A DNA stretch of 64,000 nucleotides from Reticulitermes speratus (Eukaryota > Arthropoda > Insecta > Blattodea > Rhinotermitidae). The stretch is from NCBI GenBank assembly GCA_021186555.1, contig JAJKFL010000014.1:40511200-40575199 (forward strand), given 5' to 3'. The notes beneath the pieces were generated by a model that saw nothing but the letters and a program-made list of their open reading frames with translations, searched no databases and had not been told where the DNA came from. Numbering within the stretch: the first letter of the stretch is position 1; every line of letters begins with the position of its first letter. Shown one piece after another: positions 42,315-52,634 of the stretch. The position numbers and the translations under genes were made by a program.

Positions 42315-42555
42315 CTGATGCAGCTGGTGGCTGGGCTGTGGGCTGGATGACCAGAAAATCTGGGACTGATACCCAGCAGAGGCAGGGGACTGTTCCCTTC
42401 ACCACCACATCAGTACTGGCTCTGGGACCCACACAGCCACTTGTACACTGTCTTGTGCAGAGAATGGCTGTTGTGTGAAACTGACACCTCACCTCACTCT
42501 AGTGCCAATATTAAGAACACATGGAGCTATACATCCACTCCTCTATATGGTGTTA
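42315..42555 (+). mobile_element. SINE-4 copy
   Basis: Head with GGGACTGATACCCAG, GGCTCTGGGACCCACACAGC, ACCTCACCTCACTCTAGTGC and tail CCTCTATATGGTGTTATGC. Confidence 0.65.
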
Positions 42556-42639
42556 TGCTTGTTTAAACTCAGGGACATTTTTACCAAACATTACATTATC
42601 ATAATGGCATTAATTTTTGTATGTGATAAATAAATATCA

Positions 42640-42735
42640 CTCCATCTAGTGCTGATATTATGAATAAATGGAAGTCTACTTACACTTCTCCATATACCTT
42701 CATGGTGTGTACAGGGACAAATTTACCTTGACCTT
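42640..42735 (+). mobile_element. SINE-4 3' fragment
   Basis: ATCACTCCATCTAGTGCTGA and CTCCATATACCTTCATGGTG match the 3' end of the copy just upstream. AATAAA at 42629 lies directly before it. Confidence 0.55.
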
Positions 42736-43189
42736 ATTATAAATGAGCATAATGTTAATAATTAAGCTTATGCTGTGTGATATGAATTAGTGTAACAGTC
42801 CTTGGTTAAGCCACTGTCGTTTTACTGGTCTGTGTCTAGGACTGGTAACAATTGTTGTATAAGATGCATATGCTGTGATTTTTTGTTAGTTTAATTTAGT
42901 ACATGGTTATTGAGTTTTATATACAAAGTTCTATGTTACGTTCCCTTCCGTTAAGATAGAGAGTTTGTTATTACGAACTGCTACCTTCCAAGTCAGATGT
43001 TGCTGTGTATTACAAAGTGATTATATAAAAATTCTGAACCTTATATTTACATTGTCGTCCTTGTAGGTTATGTGCAAAATGTAATTACGTTTGTGAGAGT
43101 ACTGTTTAAATATCTGCTGTGATGTGTAAGTTAACCGTTCCTTGACATTATCCCTTCCCAAGCCTCTAAGCACAGTAGTTGCTATAAAT
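42736..43189. other. Spacer, nothing recognised
   Basis: AT-rich, no coding signal. Confidence 0.45.
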
Positions 43190-43355
43190 AGAAGCCTCCT
43201 TTAACATTCAGAAAATATGTGTCTTGCCCAGAGAAAGTATTTGTGTGTTTTATATGATTCTCAGAATAAACAGTGATTATTTCTGTGAACAGCATTAAAT
43301 GCTTGGTGTTTGTAATGGAAAAATTGTGTTTTCTGTGAGGTAGGAGCTTACTGTT
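43190..43355. repeat. Diverged solo relative of the 114-bp satellite unit
   Basis: TTTGTGTGTTTTATATGATT, CTCAGAATAAACAGTGATTA and TTTCTGTGAACAGCATTAAA follow the satellite unit base by base with scattered changes. A single unmultiplied copy. Confidence 0.7.
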
Positions 43356-43512
43356 TGATTTTTTATATATATACATACACTCACTACATTAAAAGCAGAA
43401 ACATATTATAAAAACATTTTAACAATATATTCTTAATATTTGTATAGTGAATACGTCTGTGTTTTAGATTACAGTTAAATAGATCTATGAAAGCCCCCAC
43501 TTACAAAGCAAT

Positions 43513-43962
43513 TTAAATAGTCAAGTACTATTTGTTAATACCATGACTGGTAATACAGTCAAGTAATGCTTATATTAACAGGACTATTTCTGGCTACGTG
43601 TTTTGGCTATAGTTAGCCATCATCGAGCCTATTACAGAATAACAAATTCAGTATCTTAAAGTAAAGCCTTCTTTAACCACAACATAACAACGGTACGTAG
43701 GTGCTATAAGAAATAGCTAAGCAGAATCTGAAACTGCGGTCTGATAATCTGTACCAGCCATGTACATACACTAGATTACTGTGCACAATATTGGGAAACA
43801 AAGATCTCACTAATGGTGTTAGTTCAAGGCATTGAATTAATAGGGTTGATTGTGACTAAATATAGCTGAAACATATAGCTAGAAATAGGTCTGATATTAC
43901 ATGACTGTATTACCATAGTTATACTAATAATAAATATTATTTGACTATCTAAACAGTTGTGT
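43513..43962. repeat. Foldback element B with worn hammerhead-like motifs
   Basis: The left arm (AATAGTCAAGTACTATTTG, GGTAATACAGTCAAGTAAT, CTATTTCTGGCTACGTGTTT) is inverted against the right (ATATAGCTAGAAATAGG, ACATGACTGTATTACC, AATATTATTTGACTATCT). Near the inner ends the minus strand of the left arm reads CGATGATGGCTA...TAGCCAAAACACGTAGCC, a decayed hammerhead-like core. Confidence 0.7.
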
Positions 43963-43985
43963 AATTTGGTTTTTTATAGATCTAT

Positions 43986-44222
43986 TTAACCTTTTAAAGA
44001 TGAAACGTAATCTGTTCTATGTAAGGACTCGGTACGTACCGCGCAGTAAACACTCTCCACCTCGGTTATAAAGAACCAATCAGTTGATGATGTATAAGGC
44101 AAAAGTTTCACTTTGGTCTGAGATGCATATAAAACACATAAACAAAATGTGTGCACCACGTAGAATTGTTGAATGTTAAACCTGGTGGTACATAAAGTAA
44201 CTGCTAGGCTTTAAAAGGTTAA
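43986..44222. mobile_element. TTAA-type MITE, family T2
   Basis: TTAACCTTTTAAAG at the left and CTTTAAAAGGTTAA at the right, TTAA on both sides (43986-43989, 44219-44222). Contains GTACGTACCGCGCAGTAAAC, the reverse of the satellite junction. Confidence 0.9.
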
Positions 44223-44553
44223 CGGTTAACAGTATGTTGTTTATAACAATATTTTGTTTAAATAAAAATATTGCATTGTTTTTACTGTGTTATTTTTAGC
44301 CGTGTGTTTGCATTCTTTTGACTGAACTGTCATACTAGTTAGTATATGCAGTGTTCTCATAGTGTCACGTGTAAGGCCTTCGAAACTTCCAGTCGTATTA
44401 CACGAGACTGCTTGATAATGACCCTGATGGAACATAACAGGTTGGAAATGTTTCACGTTATTACCACCGTGCATCTTTACTAAACAGATTGTATCAAACC
44501 AACTGATACACAATTAAAAAGCACTTTTTATTGTAGCTTTTATAAAATGTTTG

Positions 44554-44598
44554 TACCCCTACGTATGTTTCAAACCTTAGTTCATCGTCAGGGGGTTC
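44554..44598 (-). ncRNA. Candidate hammerhead ribozyme, left arm of element C
   Basis: Minus strand: ACCCC, CTGACGA, T, GAAC-TAAG-GTTT stem II, GAAA, CATACGTA, GGGGT. Stem I is ACCCC/GGGGU. One extra base sits between the first box and stem II in every copy in this window. Activity is not shown. Confidence 0.55.
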
Positions 44599-44643
44599 TT
44601 TCAAAATCATGTAATTGAAGTGTAGTAGCTTTTAAAGACAAAA

Positions 44644-44689
44644 GAACCCCCTGATGAAGAACTAAGGTTTGAAACATATGTAGGGGTAC
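44644..44689 (+). ncRNA. Candidate hammerhead ribozyme, right arm of element C
   Basis: ACCCC, CTGATGA (the textbook box), A, GAAC-TAAG-GTTT stem II, GAA, ACATATGT as self-complementary stem III, A as the expected cleavage base, then GGGGT closing stem I. Minimal stem III of this kind is known in Penelope-like elements and often works as a dimer. Confidence 0.6.
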
Positions 44690-44755
44690 AAACATGTTAT
44701 AAAAGCTACAATAAAAAGTGGTTTTTAATTGTGCATCAGTTGGTTTGATATAATC

Positions 44756-45198
44756 AGGTTGGAAATGTATTAAAGATAGTTGGGTGTTCCCAACAACAGT
44801 CTATATGGTTGCTTTTAATTTTTATGATTAAGTAGCATATACGTGATAGATTACGAGATTTGCCTTTAACATCTATCAAGCTAAGAACTTTTCCAGTTGT
44901 GGTGTGAATATTCAGTGAAGTTGTGGTTTCTTAATAGCCCTCTAGGGCTGTAATATATATAAATGGATTAATTGAAGGGTTTTGTGTGGGAAATCATAGG
45001 TAAAGACCCGTGGATTGGTGTGTGAGTATTGAGTTAACTCTATCGTGTGAAGGGGTTGTGGTGAGTACCTGTATGTTGCTGTATGATGTAAGAACCCAGG
45101 AGCATTCTGAGTCACTATTAAGGTGGATGATCGAGAAAACTGAGTATATGTTGACGTCATATAAACTGAATGTTGATGTCATATAAACTGAATGCAGG
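44756..45198. other. Spacer with short direct repeat
   Basis: GTCATATAAACTGAATG occurs twice (45156-45172 and 45178-45194). No gene seen. Confidence 0.5.
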
Positions 45199-45472
45199 TT
45201 AGGGTTGCCAGGTTTTCCTTAAAAAAAAAGGATTTTTATTGACGAAATTAGTTTTAAAAAATACAAGAAAATTCAAATTGATATTTTAATTGTACTTATC
45301 TTGACATTTTGCCGTTTTTAACAATTGTTTATCCTGTTTTACATACTGAAGGAACTCTTTACATGTAAAAGAGAAACCTACTTACAGGCAAATTAAAAAT
45401 GTAAACAGTAAAATCAACCAAAAAGAAAAAACGGAAAGCTTACAGGAAAAACGTAGGACTTGGCAACCCTAA
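45199..45472. mobile_element. MITE with TTAGGGTTGCCA ends
   Basis: TTAGGGTTGCCAGGTTTTCC at the left is inverted against GACTTGGCAACCCTAA at the right. 274 bp, AT-rich, non-coding. The superfamily is not clear from the ends alone. Confidence 0.8.
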
Positions 45473-45474
45473 TG

Positions 45475-45610
45475 TAGGACAAAATCACAAGCTAAAGATA
45501 ACAAATCCTTTGATAATGTGGCAAAGTTCAAATACATGGGAATGATACTAAGAAATCAAACTGGCATGCATGAAGAAATTAAGAGCAGATTATGTCCAGT
45601 TACTTTGTAC
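45475..45610 (+). pseudogene. Short LINE RT fragment
   Basis: The + frame reads DNKSFDNVAKFKYMGMILRN, then QTGMHEEIKSRL, the conserved post-palm block (FKYLG-TLTNQN-IHEEIKSRL) of insect non-LTR RTs. Only about 40 codons are left. Confidence 0.7.
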
Positions 45611-46205
45611 AATGAATTTTGCTTTACTGCAATTGCGTGTAAACTTATCAATTAAGGATTTTTTTTCGTTGAAACAAAGTCTAAATCTCCAAAGTGAATG
45701 TTTTTAAAGTTAATTGAATCAGATAACTTTGAATGTCAGTTAAAAATAGAGCAGCAAAAGGAACTACAAAAATTTTTAAAGTATCTGACCACTTTTGGGG
45801 TCACAGTTGAGGAAGTTAATGGGTATTTTTAAAGACATACATGTCCTATTTTGACAAGAATTTTGTGTTTTGCTACACAACACTTGGGGATAAGCGCAGT
45901 GAAACATAAAGTAGCAGCTGTCTAACCTACAGTGCCATGACTGATCAAAATTTTAATATAGAAGTTGTACCCGATACTAAAGGTCCATATCGTGCATGCT
46001 TTCCCACAAATAACTCAAGTTTTTATGAAAGTGGGCATAAATGTTCTTGATAATAAGCGCCTCAGCTACCATGTAAGTTAGGGTATGTACTCGTATGTGG
46101 CTGAAACAGCAAATTGCATGTATGCTGTGTTACTTAAATTGTATTTGTAATTAACATTATAAATTTAATAATCTTTGAATTTCACGTTGTATTCACCGTG
46201 CATCG
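45611..46205. other. Spacer, nothing firm
   Basis: No named gene or repeat. CACCGTGCATC at 46196 marks the flank shared by the hammerhead foldbacks. Confidence 0.45.
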
Positions 46206-46210
46206 TTATA

Positions 46211-46712
46211 TAACTGATTATCATTCACCAACAAATGCACAAAGATAATTTTTCACTGATTACTTTATTAAAGGATTTCCCCTATACGTATTTCGGCAAA
46301 CTATATTGCCATCTTCAGGGGGTCATTTTTGGTTTGTACATAGGCCAATGTACATGTGTCAATATTGGTTTTTATACCATCTATAAAACTGTATAAAAAT
46401 TGTGTAAAGTTGTGTTATAGTATTACAATAGTACTAAAATAGCTTGTTAAAATTGATAGTAAGATAGTATTAAATTACATTTGCGGTAAAATTCGTAATT
46501 ATTGGCAGTGTGGTCCGGTATGTTGTTGTTGTCGGATATCTGTAGTGTTGTTGTGTGGAAGCACCTTCTGTCTCCGTGTCAGCGTGGCTTCTGGTGTTGA
46601 TTTTCTACCTATGGCAATATAGTTTGCCGAAATACGTATAGGGGAAATCCTTTAATAAAGTAATTAGTGAAAATATATCTTTGTGCATTTGTTGGTGAAT
46701 GATAATCAGTTA
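46211..46712. repeat. Foldback element D with hammerhead motifs
   Basis: Left arm 46211-46320 (AACTGATTATCATTCACC, CTTTATTAAAGGATTTCC) is inverted against 46612-46712. Left minus-strand motif: CCCC, CTGAAGA, T, GGCAA/TTGCC stem II, GAA, ATACGTAT, A, GGGG. In the right arm the part from stem II on is intact, but the first box is replaced by CTACCTA. The unrelated middle (46325-46610) is about 285 bases. Confidence 0.85.
46279..46325 (-). ncRNA. Candidate hammerhead ribozyme, element D left arm
   Basis: All three stems and both core boxes are present on the minus strand. Stem III is the palindrome ATACGTAT in place of ACATATGT, a compensated change compared with element C. Confidence 0.55.
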
Positions 46713-47024
46713 ATAATCTTTATTTATTTATTTTATTTAGAAACATATTGCGTGTTAACCTTGATTTCAGGCTTCCGCCGGGATGTCGATGAAATACCGC
46801 AGATTTCATATTGCATATTGCAGTTTGTTGCAATTATTAAATAATTTATAACATCTGATACTTGTTGCCTTTCTCTGTAGTCATACCAATCTAACCAAGC
46901 AAGTTGTATGACGTCACGTTTGGATTAACCATTCTGAATAGAACTGTGATAATTCCATACTCAAAGATTGGAAATGAAAACCAGAAACTCTAATGAAAAA
47001 CTCCTTCAGTTGAAGCACAACATG
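46713..47024. other. Spacer, nothing recognised
   Basis: AT-rich, no motif. Confidence 0.4.
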
Positions 47025-47470
47025 CAGCTAACTCCTTGGACCAGAGACCATCTTCAGAAGCTGATAGGTCGTCAGCTAGTCAAGAAATTCCCTGAAATTT
47101 TTGGAACCCGAAGGTTCATTACCGTGTTCACAGAACCTGTGATTGGTCCCTATCCTGAACACACTTTCATCCCATTTCTTTAAGATCCAATTTAGTATTA
47201 TCCTCCCATCTGTGCTTAGGTCTAGCAAGTGTTCTCTGTCCTTGAGGTTTTCCAGAAACTCTGTATGCATATCTTTCTCACCCATGCATGTAAGACTCCT
47301 TGCCCAGATCACCCTAATATGTGGTGACTATTGTCAATCATCAAGGTGCCCATGCAGTCTTCTCCAGTCTCCTGTTACTTCCACCCTCTTAGGCCCAAAT
47401 ATCTTCCTCAGGCCCTCTTCTCGAACACCCGCAAGCAGCATTCTTTTCTTAATGTGATACACTAAGTGTC
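47025..47470 (+). repeat. Dispersed repeat R1, longest copy
   Basis: GGTCGTCAGCTAGTCAAGAA, GGAACCCGAAGGTTCATTAC, CCCATTTCTTTAAGATCC, ATTATCCTCCCATCTGTGCT and further. In one frame it reads LVKKFPEIFGTRRFITVFT, a phrase I associate with a very common cockroach/termite repeat. The class is not known to me. Confidence 0.65.
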
Positions 47471-47520
47471 AGACACATACAAAACAACAGGCAAAATTAT
47501 AGTTCTATACATAACCATGG

Positions 47521-47824
47521 GGACACGCGATGGAGCATTTGGTTGAGGCACTGCGCTACACGACGGAAGGTCGCGGGTTCGATTCCCGATGGTGTCATTG
47601 GAATTTTTCATTGATATAATCCTTTCGGTCGCACTATGGCCCTGGGGTGGACTCAGCCTCTAACAAAAATGAGTACCAGGAATATTTCCTGGGAGTTAAA
47701 GGCGGTCGGTGCCTAGGGCTGACAACCTTACCACCTTCATGTGCCGATTGTCTACAAATCTGGGAGCCTCAACCTCCTGGAACCCTAAGGACTTGTCCAG
47801 GCTTGTAATGGGATTGCTTTACCT
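47521..47824 (+). mobile_element. SINE-2 copy
   Basis: GGACACGCGATGGAGCATTT head, GTCGCGGGTTCGATTCCCG B box, CACTATGGCCCTGGGG, CAGCCTCTAACAAAAATGAG and ATGGGATTGCTTTACC end. Confidence 0.9.
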
Positions 47825-48290
47825 GTTATATTATCATGTTTATCTTCTAGATTGCAAACCGTAAGATAGGCAATGCGTTTAACAGAAGTGTTAAATGGTT
47901 TGCCTATAAAACAGGCGAGCTGCCTCCTTGGTTGTCTCAGCTGTGACCTAGATAATCTGTGGCTGTGACTACAGAAACGGAATTTTCTTGCTTCTTGTAA
48001 CCACAGGCGTAACTTTGGTGAGGGTGGTGCCCAAAATCGAACATGGGTATTAGGAACTTTAATTTACGAAGAGGTCAAGATAGAAAGAGGGGGAAGATTG
48101 GTTTGAAGTAGTCCTTAATATACATACACCCCTTTCCCCCACTCTCATTCCATTTTTTTATTTGCCCCTCTTCAACTCACTTCAACTTCTTGACATCAAA
48201 GCAAATAAAAACGTTCTTATAAACATACTTCTGGAAATGAGTAGTTGCTGAGTATGTGAAACATTACATTACATTCAACAATAAATACCT
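47825..48290. other. Spacer, nothing recognised
   Basis: No gene seen. Confidence 0.45.
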
Positions 48291-48292
48291 TA

Positions 48293-48323
48293 ACTATTAT
48301 TATTATTATTATTATTATTATTT
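48293..48323. repeat. (TAT)n microsatellite
   Basis: About ten ATT/TAT units directly before the 49-bp array. Confidence 0.95.
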
Positions 48324-48335
48324 ACTGCAATTGGG

Positions 48336-49071
48336 TTTTCACCCGGTGGCAGTAGTCCTTACACTAGTACACACAATACAAATATTTTCACCCGGTGGCA
48401 GTAGTCCTTACACTAGTACACACAATACAAATGTTTTCACCCGGTGGCAGTAGTCCTTACACTAGTACACACAATACAAATGTTTTCACCCGGTGGCAGT
48501 AGTCCTTACACTAGTACATACAATACAAATGTTTTCACCCGGTGGCAGTAGTCCTTACACTAGTACACACAATACAAATGTTTTCACCCGGTGGCAGTAG
48601 TCCTTACACCAGTTCACACAATACAAATGTTTTCACCCGGTGGCAGTAGTCCTTACACTAGTACACACACATACAAATGTTTTCACCCGGTGGCAGTAGT
48701 CCTTACACTAGTACACACAATACAAATGTTTTCACCCGGTGGCAGTAGTCCTTACACTAGTACACACAATACAAATGTTTTCACCCGGTGGCAGTAGTCC
48801 TTACACTAGTACACACAATACAAATGTTTTCACCCGGTGGCAGTAGTCCTTACACTAGTACACACAATACAAATGTTTTCACCCGGTGGCAGTAGTCCTT
48901 ACACTAGTACACACAATACAAATGTTTTCACCCGGTGGCAGTAGTCCTTACACTAGTACACACAATACAAATGTTTTCACCCGATGGCAGTAGTCCTTAC
49001 ACTAGTACACACAATAAAAATGTTTTCACCCAGTGGCAGTAGTCCTTACACTAGTACACACAATACAAATG
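48336..49071. repeat. 49-bp tandem array, 15 units
   Basis: Units begin TTTTCACCCGGTGGCAGTAG and continue with CCTTACACTAGTACACACAA; starts at 48336 and 48385 give 49 bp. Units are nearly identical, a sign of recent amplification. The open frames through it are by-products of the missing stops. Confidence 0.95.
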
Positions 49072-49308
49072 GACATATAATATACATAAAAATAACAATA
49101 CAAAACAAACTATATACAATTACAAAACATAATACATACACTAAATACAAGTACACACATTACAAAAACATCCACACCTTACTAAAGCATCCACTAATGT
49201 AATATTTTACTTACAACTGACATAATACATAATAATAATAATAATAATACAGTACACATTTCCAATTTAATAATTTGAGTTCTTATTGTTTATCTAGTCA
49301 CAATTCAT
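49072..49308. other. AT-rich spacer with ATA repeats
   Basis: Low-complexity ACATAATACA-type sequence and an AATAAT run near 49230. No gene. Confidence 0.6.
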
Positions 49309-49553
49309 AAATTCTCAAAATGTCCTCCACCTGAATCAATGCACGCATGGACACGTCTGATCACGGACTGTCGCACCATTTCAAAGGTCCCGGAGCGGTT
49401 GCGAATGGTTTGACAGGCATAAAAAATGCGTTGGTGAAGTGAATGTTCATTGTCAGTTGGAGCTGAATACACTAGGGTCCTTAAGTGACCCTGCACACAA
49501 AAATCTTTAGGAATGATTTCGGGCGAACGTGGGGGCTGTACCTCAAAAACTAA
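49309..49553 (-). pseudogene. Tc1/mariner-like transposase C-terminal fragment
   Basis: The minus strand reads VQPPRSPEIIPKDFCVQGHL, then RTLVYSAPTDNEHSLHQRI, CQTIRNRSGTFEMVRQSV and RVHACIDSGGGHFENL with a stop at the usual end. The D of SPDL is replaced by E. Same broad family as 11518-12080. Confidence 0.75.
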
Positions 49554-49798
49554 GAGTTTGCAAATATATATTGATAAGAAATATTTCCTTGTTTTAGTGT
49601 GGGGAATTCAATTTTCACCGCAAATTTTGAATATGTGTCCCTCTATGTATAGCTGCATGGTTACAAACCATATTTACTTCCTGTCGCTCCTTACGGAGCA
49701 TATGGCCTCCTTTCAGAGGTTTCTTGGTCTGGAAATGTGCATTCTGTAGTGAGTGACCAGTCCACTGACTGCACAATTTATACTCATCCTGATATGAC
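49554..49798. other. Spacer, nothing recognised
   Basis: Open frame 49513-49749 shows no motif. Confidence 0.4.
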
Positions 49799-50034
49799 TG
49801 CCAGAGCCATCTAGCAGTTAATCAGGAGACTTGGGTGAGAAATGGCCGCTGAATTTCGCTTACAAACACTACTAGTTCTATTCATGCCCGTAAGGTTCTT
49901 TTACATGCCGTAAATCTACGACGTGGGACCGACGGCTTTATCACCCTTAAAAATCCATCGACCTCGGCCGGGATCGAACCCGCGAGCCTTGGGTCCAGTG
50001 GCGAGCACGCTAACCACTAGTCCACCGAGGGCGA
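49799..50034 (-). mobile_element. SINE-1 copy, reversed, 3' truncated
   Basis: CGTAAATCTACGACGTGGGA, GGGATCGAACCCGCGAGCC (reversed B box) and GCGAGCACGCTAACCACTAG (reversed A box), with the head at 50034. Confidence 0.9.
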
Positions 50035-50239
50035 CTTACAAAGCGTAGTAAAGAAATAACTGAATTCTGTAAAACATAGATGCAGATGTTTACGAGTTAC
50101 TATTATCGTATTTAATTTTATTTTAACTTTTACTGTAGCTTTTGTACCTATATTTTTATTTTGGGCATTCATAGTGAAATTAAAGTTTATACAACATTGT
50201 ACAAAATTGTAGAAACTTATGTAACTTCTTATTTTGAAT

Positions 50240-50292
50240 TTTCGACTTATATATACTCCTTGATAATGATCCGGAGTGGGCCGAAACATGTA
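50240..50292 (+). repeat. Degenerate hammerhead-like motif
   Basis: CTTGATAATGATCCGGAGTG followed by GGCCGAAACATGTAGGATGC: GAAACATGTAGGA is intact, while the first box and stem II are worn. Confidence 0.35.
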
Positions 50293-50419
50293 GGATGCTC
50301 CAACAATTTAACGCAAAATTGGCAGGAAGGCAGGTTAAGTAAAGCCGAAAACACCGGATGTAAAATGTGTCGTAACACCGGCGCATGCGTAGCTTATGGC
50401 AGATAGTGTAAACCAGAGG

Positions 50420-50640
50420 CAACAGTGAAGCTCATGGAGGCTTACCACAAGAGCAGTGGTCAGCTGCAAGCTTCGGCAATTTAACCCCCGTGCCCGAAAG
50501 GAGGCTGGGTCGGAACCAAAGCCGGTCTGGACATTTCGGAAAAGAGAATAATCTCTTGCATCTGTCGGTAATCGAACAGAGATTCCTCTGTCTTACAGCC
50601 CATAGCTTAGTCACTATGCTGACTGAGCTATCTATTTGCC
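50420..50640 (-). mobile_element. SINE-4 copy, reversed
   Basis: CCCCGTGCCCGAAAGGAGGC, AAAGCCGGTCTGGACATTTC, GAATAATCTCTTGCATCTG, AATCGAACAGAG (reversed B box) and GCTGACTGAGCTATC. Confidence 0.75.
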
Positions 50641-51073
50641 TGCACTGCTCCTTATCTGCCGTTAATTTGAGCCAAACCACACCCTGTGCCTTAACTTATC
50701 TTCCTCAGGGCTTCACACACCGGCTGTTTCTGACAGTTCTGCCACTAGAGACATGAAGAAATGTTTAGCTGGTGAGCATTGCTGCCTTCGTCCCTGCAAC
50801 CTGGCTTAAATCACAGTGACAAGATGAAAACTTATGTGAGACCTCAAGCAAAATATAAGAGAAATTAACAGAAAACGCGAGTTTCGCAGCGGTGCAGGTG
50901 ACGTCTCTTCTGGCATGTGGCGCCGCTTTACTGGGTGATGGTGTCCACCGTTTAGAGAGAGTAGTGGTTGAAACGTCTGTGAAGAATGCCGGAAGTGGCG
51001 GATGCTTAGATTAGGTTTGCAGTTTTCTCTTTCATCAAATATCACAAAGAGTTCGGACGCTGTGCTGGATAGA
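50641..51073. other. Spacer, nothing recognised
   Basis: No known motif in any frame. Confidence 0.45.
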
Positions 51074-52020
51074 AAACGATCCCTGTGTTCGATACAAACA
51101 CACCGTTCGGTCCCTGTGTTCGAAACAAACACGCCGTTCGGTCCCTGTGTTCGATTCACACGCCGTTCAATCCCTGTGTTTGATACAAACACGCCGTTCG
51201 GTCCCTGTGTTCGAAACAAACACGCCGTTCGGTCCCTATGTTCGATGCACACGCCGTTCAGTCCCTGTGTTCGATACAAACACGCCGTTCGGTCCCTGTG
51301 TTCGATTCACACGCCGTTCAATCCCTGTGTTTGATACAAACACGCCGTTCGGTCCCTGTGTTCGAAACAAACACGCCGTTCGGTCCCTGTGTTCGATCAC
51401 ACGCCGTTCAGTCCCTGTGTTTGATACAAACATGCCGTTCTGTCCCTGTGTTCGATACACACGCCATTCGATCCCTGTGTTCAATACAAACACACCGTTT
51501 GGTCCCTGTGTTCGATACAAACACGCCGTTCGGTCCCTGTGTTCGATTTACACGCCGTTCAATCCCTGTGTTTGATACAAACACGCCGTTCGGTCCCTGT
51601 GTTCGATCACACGCCGTTCAGTCCCTGTGTTTGATACAAACATGCCGTTCGGTCCCTGTGTTCGATGCACACGCCATTCGATCCTGTGTTCGATACAAAC
51701 ACGTCGTTCGGTCCCTGTGTTCGGTACAAACACGCCGTTCGGTCCCTGTGTTCGATGCACACGCCATTCGATCCCTGTGTTCGTTGCAAACACGCCGGTC
51801 CGTCCCTGTGTTCGATACAAACACGCCGTTCGGTCCCTGTGTTCGGTACAAACACGCCGTTCGGTCCCTGTGTTCGATACAAACACGCCGTTCGGTCCCT
51901 GTGTTCGGTACAAACACACCGTTCGGTCCCTGTGTTCGATACAAACACGTCGTTCGGTCCCTGTGTTCGGTACAAACACGTCGTTCGGTCCCTGTGTTCG
52001 GTACAGACACACAGTTCGGT
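51074..52020. repeat. 31-bp tandem array, about 31 units, open in many frames
   Basis: Units read GTTCGATACAAACACGCCG then TTCGGTCCCTGT, 31 bp, mixed with 28/29-bp variants (GATGCACACGCCATTCGATC). Because 31 is not a multiple of three and the unit has no stop in most frames, long open frames run through on both strands (for example 51238-52107 plus, 51548-52012 minus). I regard these as artefacts of composition, not genes: no start context, no conserved domain, and all frames alike. Confidence 0.93.
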
Positions 52021-52126
52021 TTATTGCGCCGAATATTTTATAAAAAGCAGTTTATTTCGCCGGCTATGATTCCGAATGTTTATATCTTTCAAATCGAATT
52101 CTTCTAATTGTTTTGTGTATAAGAAT

Positions 52127-52170
52127 GGTCTGAAGATGGCCAGCGTTGAAGGCCGAAACATGTGTTAGAC
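52127..52170 (+). repeat. Hammerhead-like motif
   Basis: GGTCTGAAGAT, GGCC..GGCC stem II, GAAACATGTG, TTAGAC. Both core boxes are present and stem I would be GUC/GAC-like, shorter than in the foldbacks. Lies about 107 bases after the 31-bp array. Confidence 0.5.
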
Positions 52171-52634
52171 TGTGTAGTATATACAGTAATGAAGTTTTGT
52201 TAAGGGAAACGGAGATTTTTACGTAGAAATGTAGTCGCTTAATTAAAATTTACCTTCTTCCAGCACATCCGTAATAAATCGTCTGGTCTGAAATGTTCAC
52301 AACTGTTTTTGTGCAGATCTTCAAATGGACAATCCTGATAAAATAAAGACAACTGAAACTTTGTTTATCGCAATGGGCTGGGGTGTGGACATTAGACATC
52401 CTATTATCTGAGGGACGGTATTGCTGTGTTTATCCAGTGAACACCATAGAAATGATAATAAATTCTTGTAGGATATCTTAAGAATTTGTTTTGAGAATAT
52501 TGGCTTTTGTAAGACGAACTGATTCCAACTGACTGAGGGTAGTGTGACATCGTAATCATTAATTTCGGCTAGATATTTAACGACAATCGGTCAACTGTTG
52601 ACGTTATATGACGTTGATTGACATATGACGCGGT
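52171..52634. other. Spacer, nothing recognised
   Basis: Near-palindromic GACGTTATATGACGTTGATTG at about 52598. No gene. Confidence 0.45.

Larger units (their letters stand above)
44492..44750. repeat. Foldback element C with two hammerhead motifs
   Basis: The arms start TATCAAACCAACTGATACAC and end with the inverse (GTGCATCAGTTGGTTTGATA), and pair over about 105 bases with few changes around a spacer of about 45 bases. Both arms carry hammerhead-like motifs near the centre. The outer left flank has CACCGTGCATCTTTAC, which also flanks elements D and E. Confidence 0.88.

Noticed and set aside
48336..49071. Regular repeats that look like a CRISPR array
   Set aside because: No distinct spacers between repeats: the whole unit repeats. 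Also eukaryotic context, no cas genes.
48256..49202. Open frames in the 49-bp array
   Set aside because: Same reason; each ends wherever a unit variant brings a stop.
51238..52107. 289-residue open frame in the 31-bp array
   Set aside because: All frames on both strands are open because of unit composition; no start context, no domain, frame cycles through unit readings.
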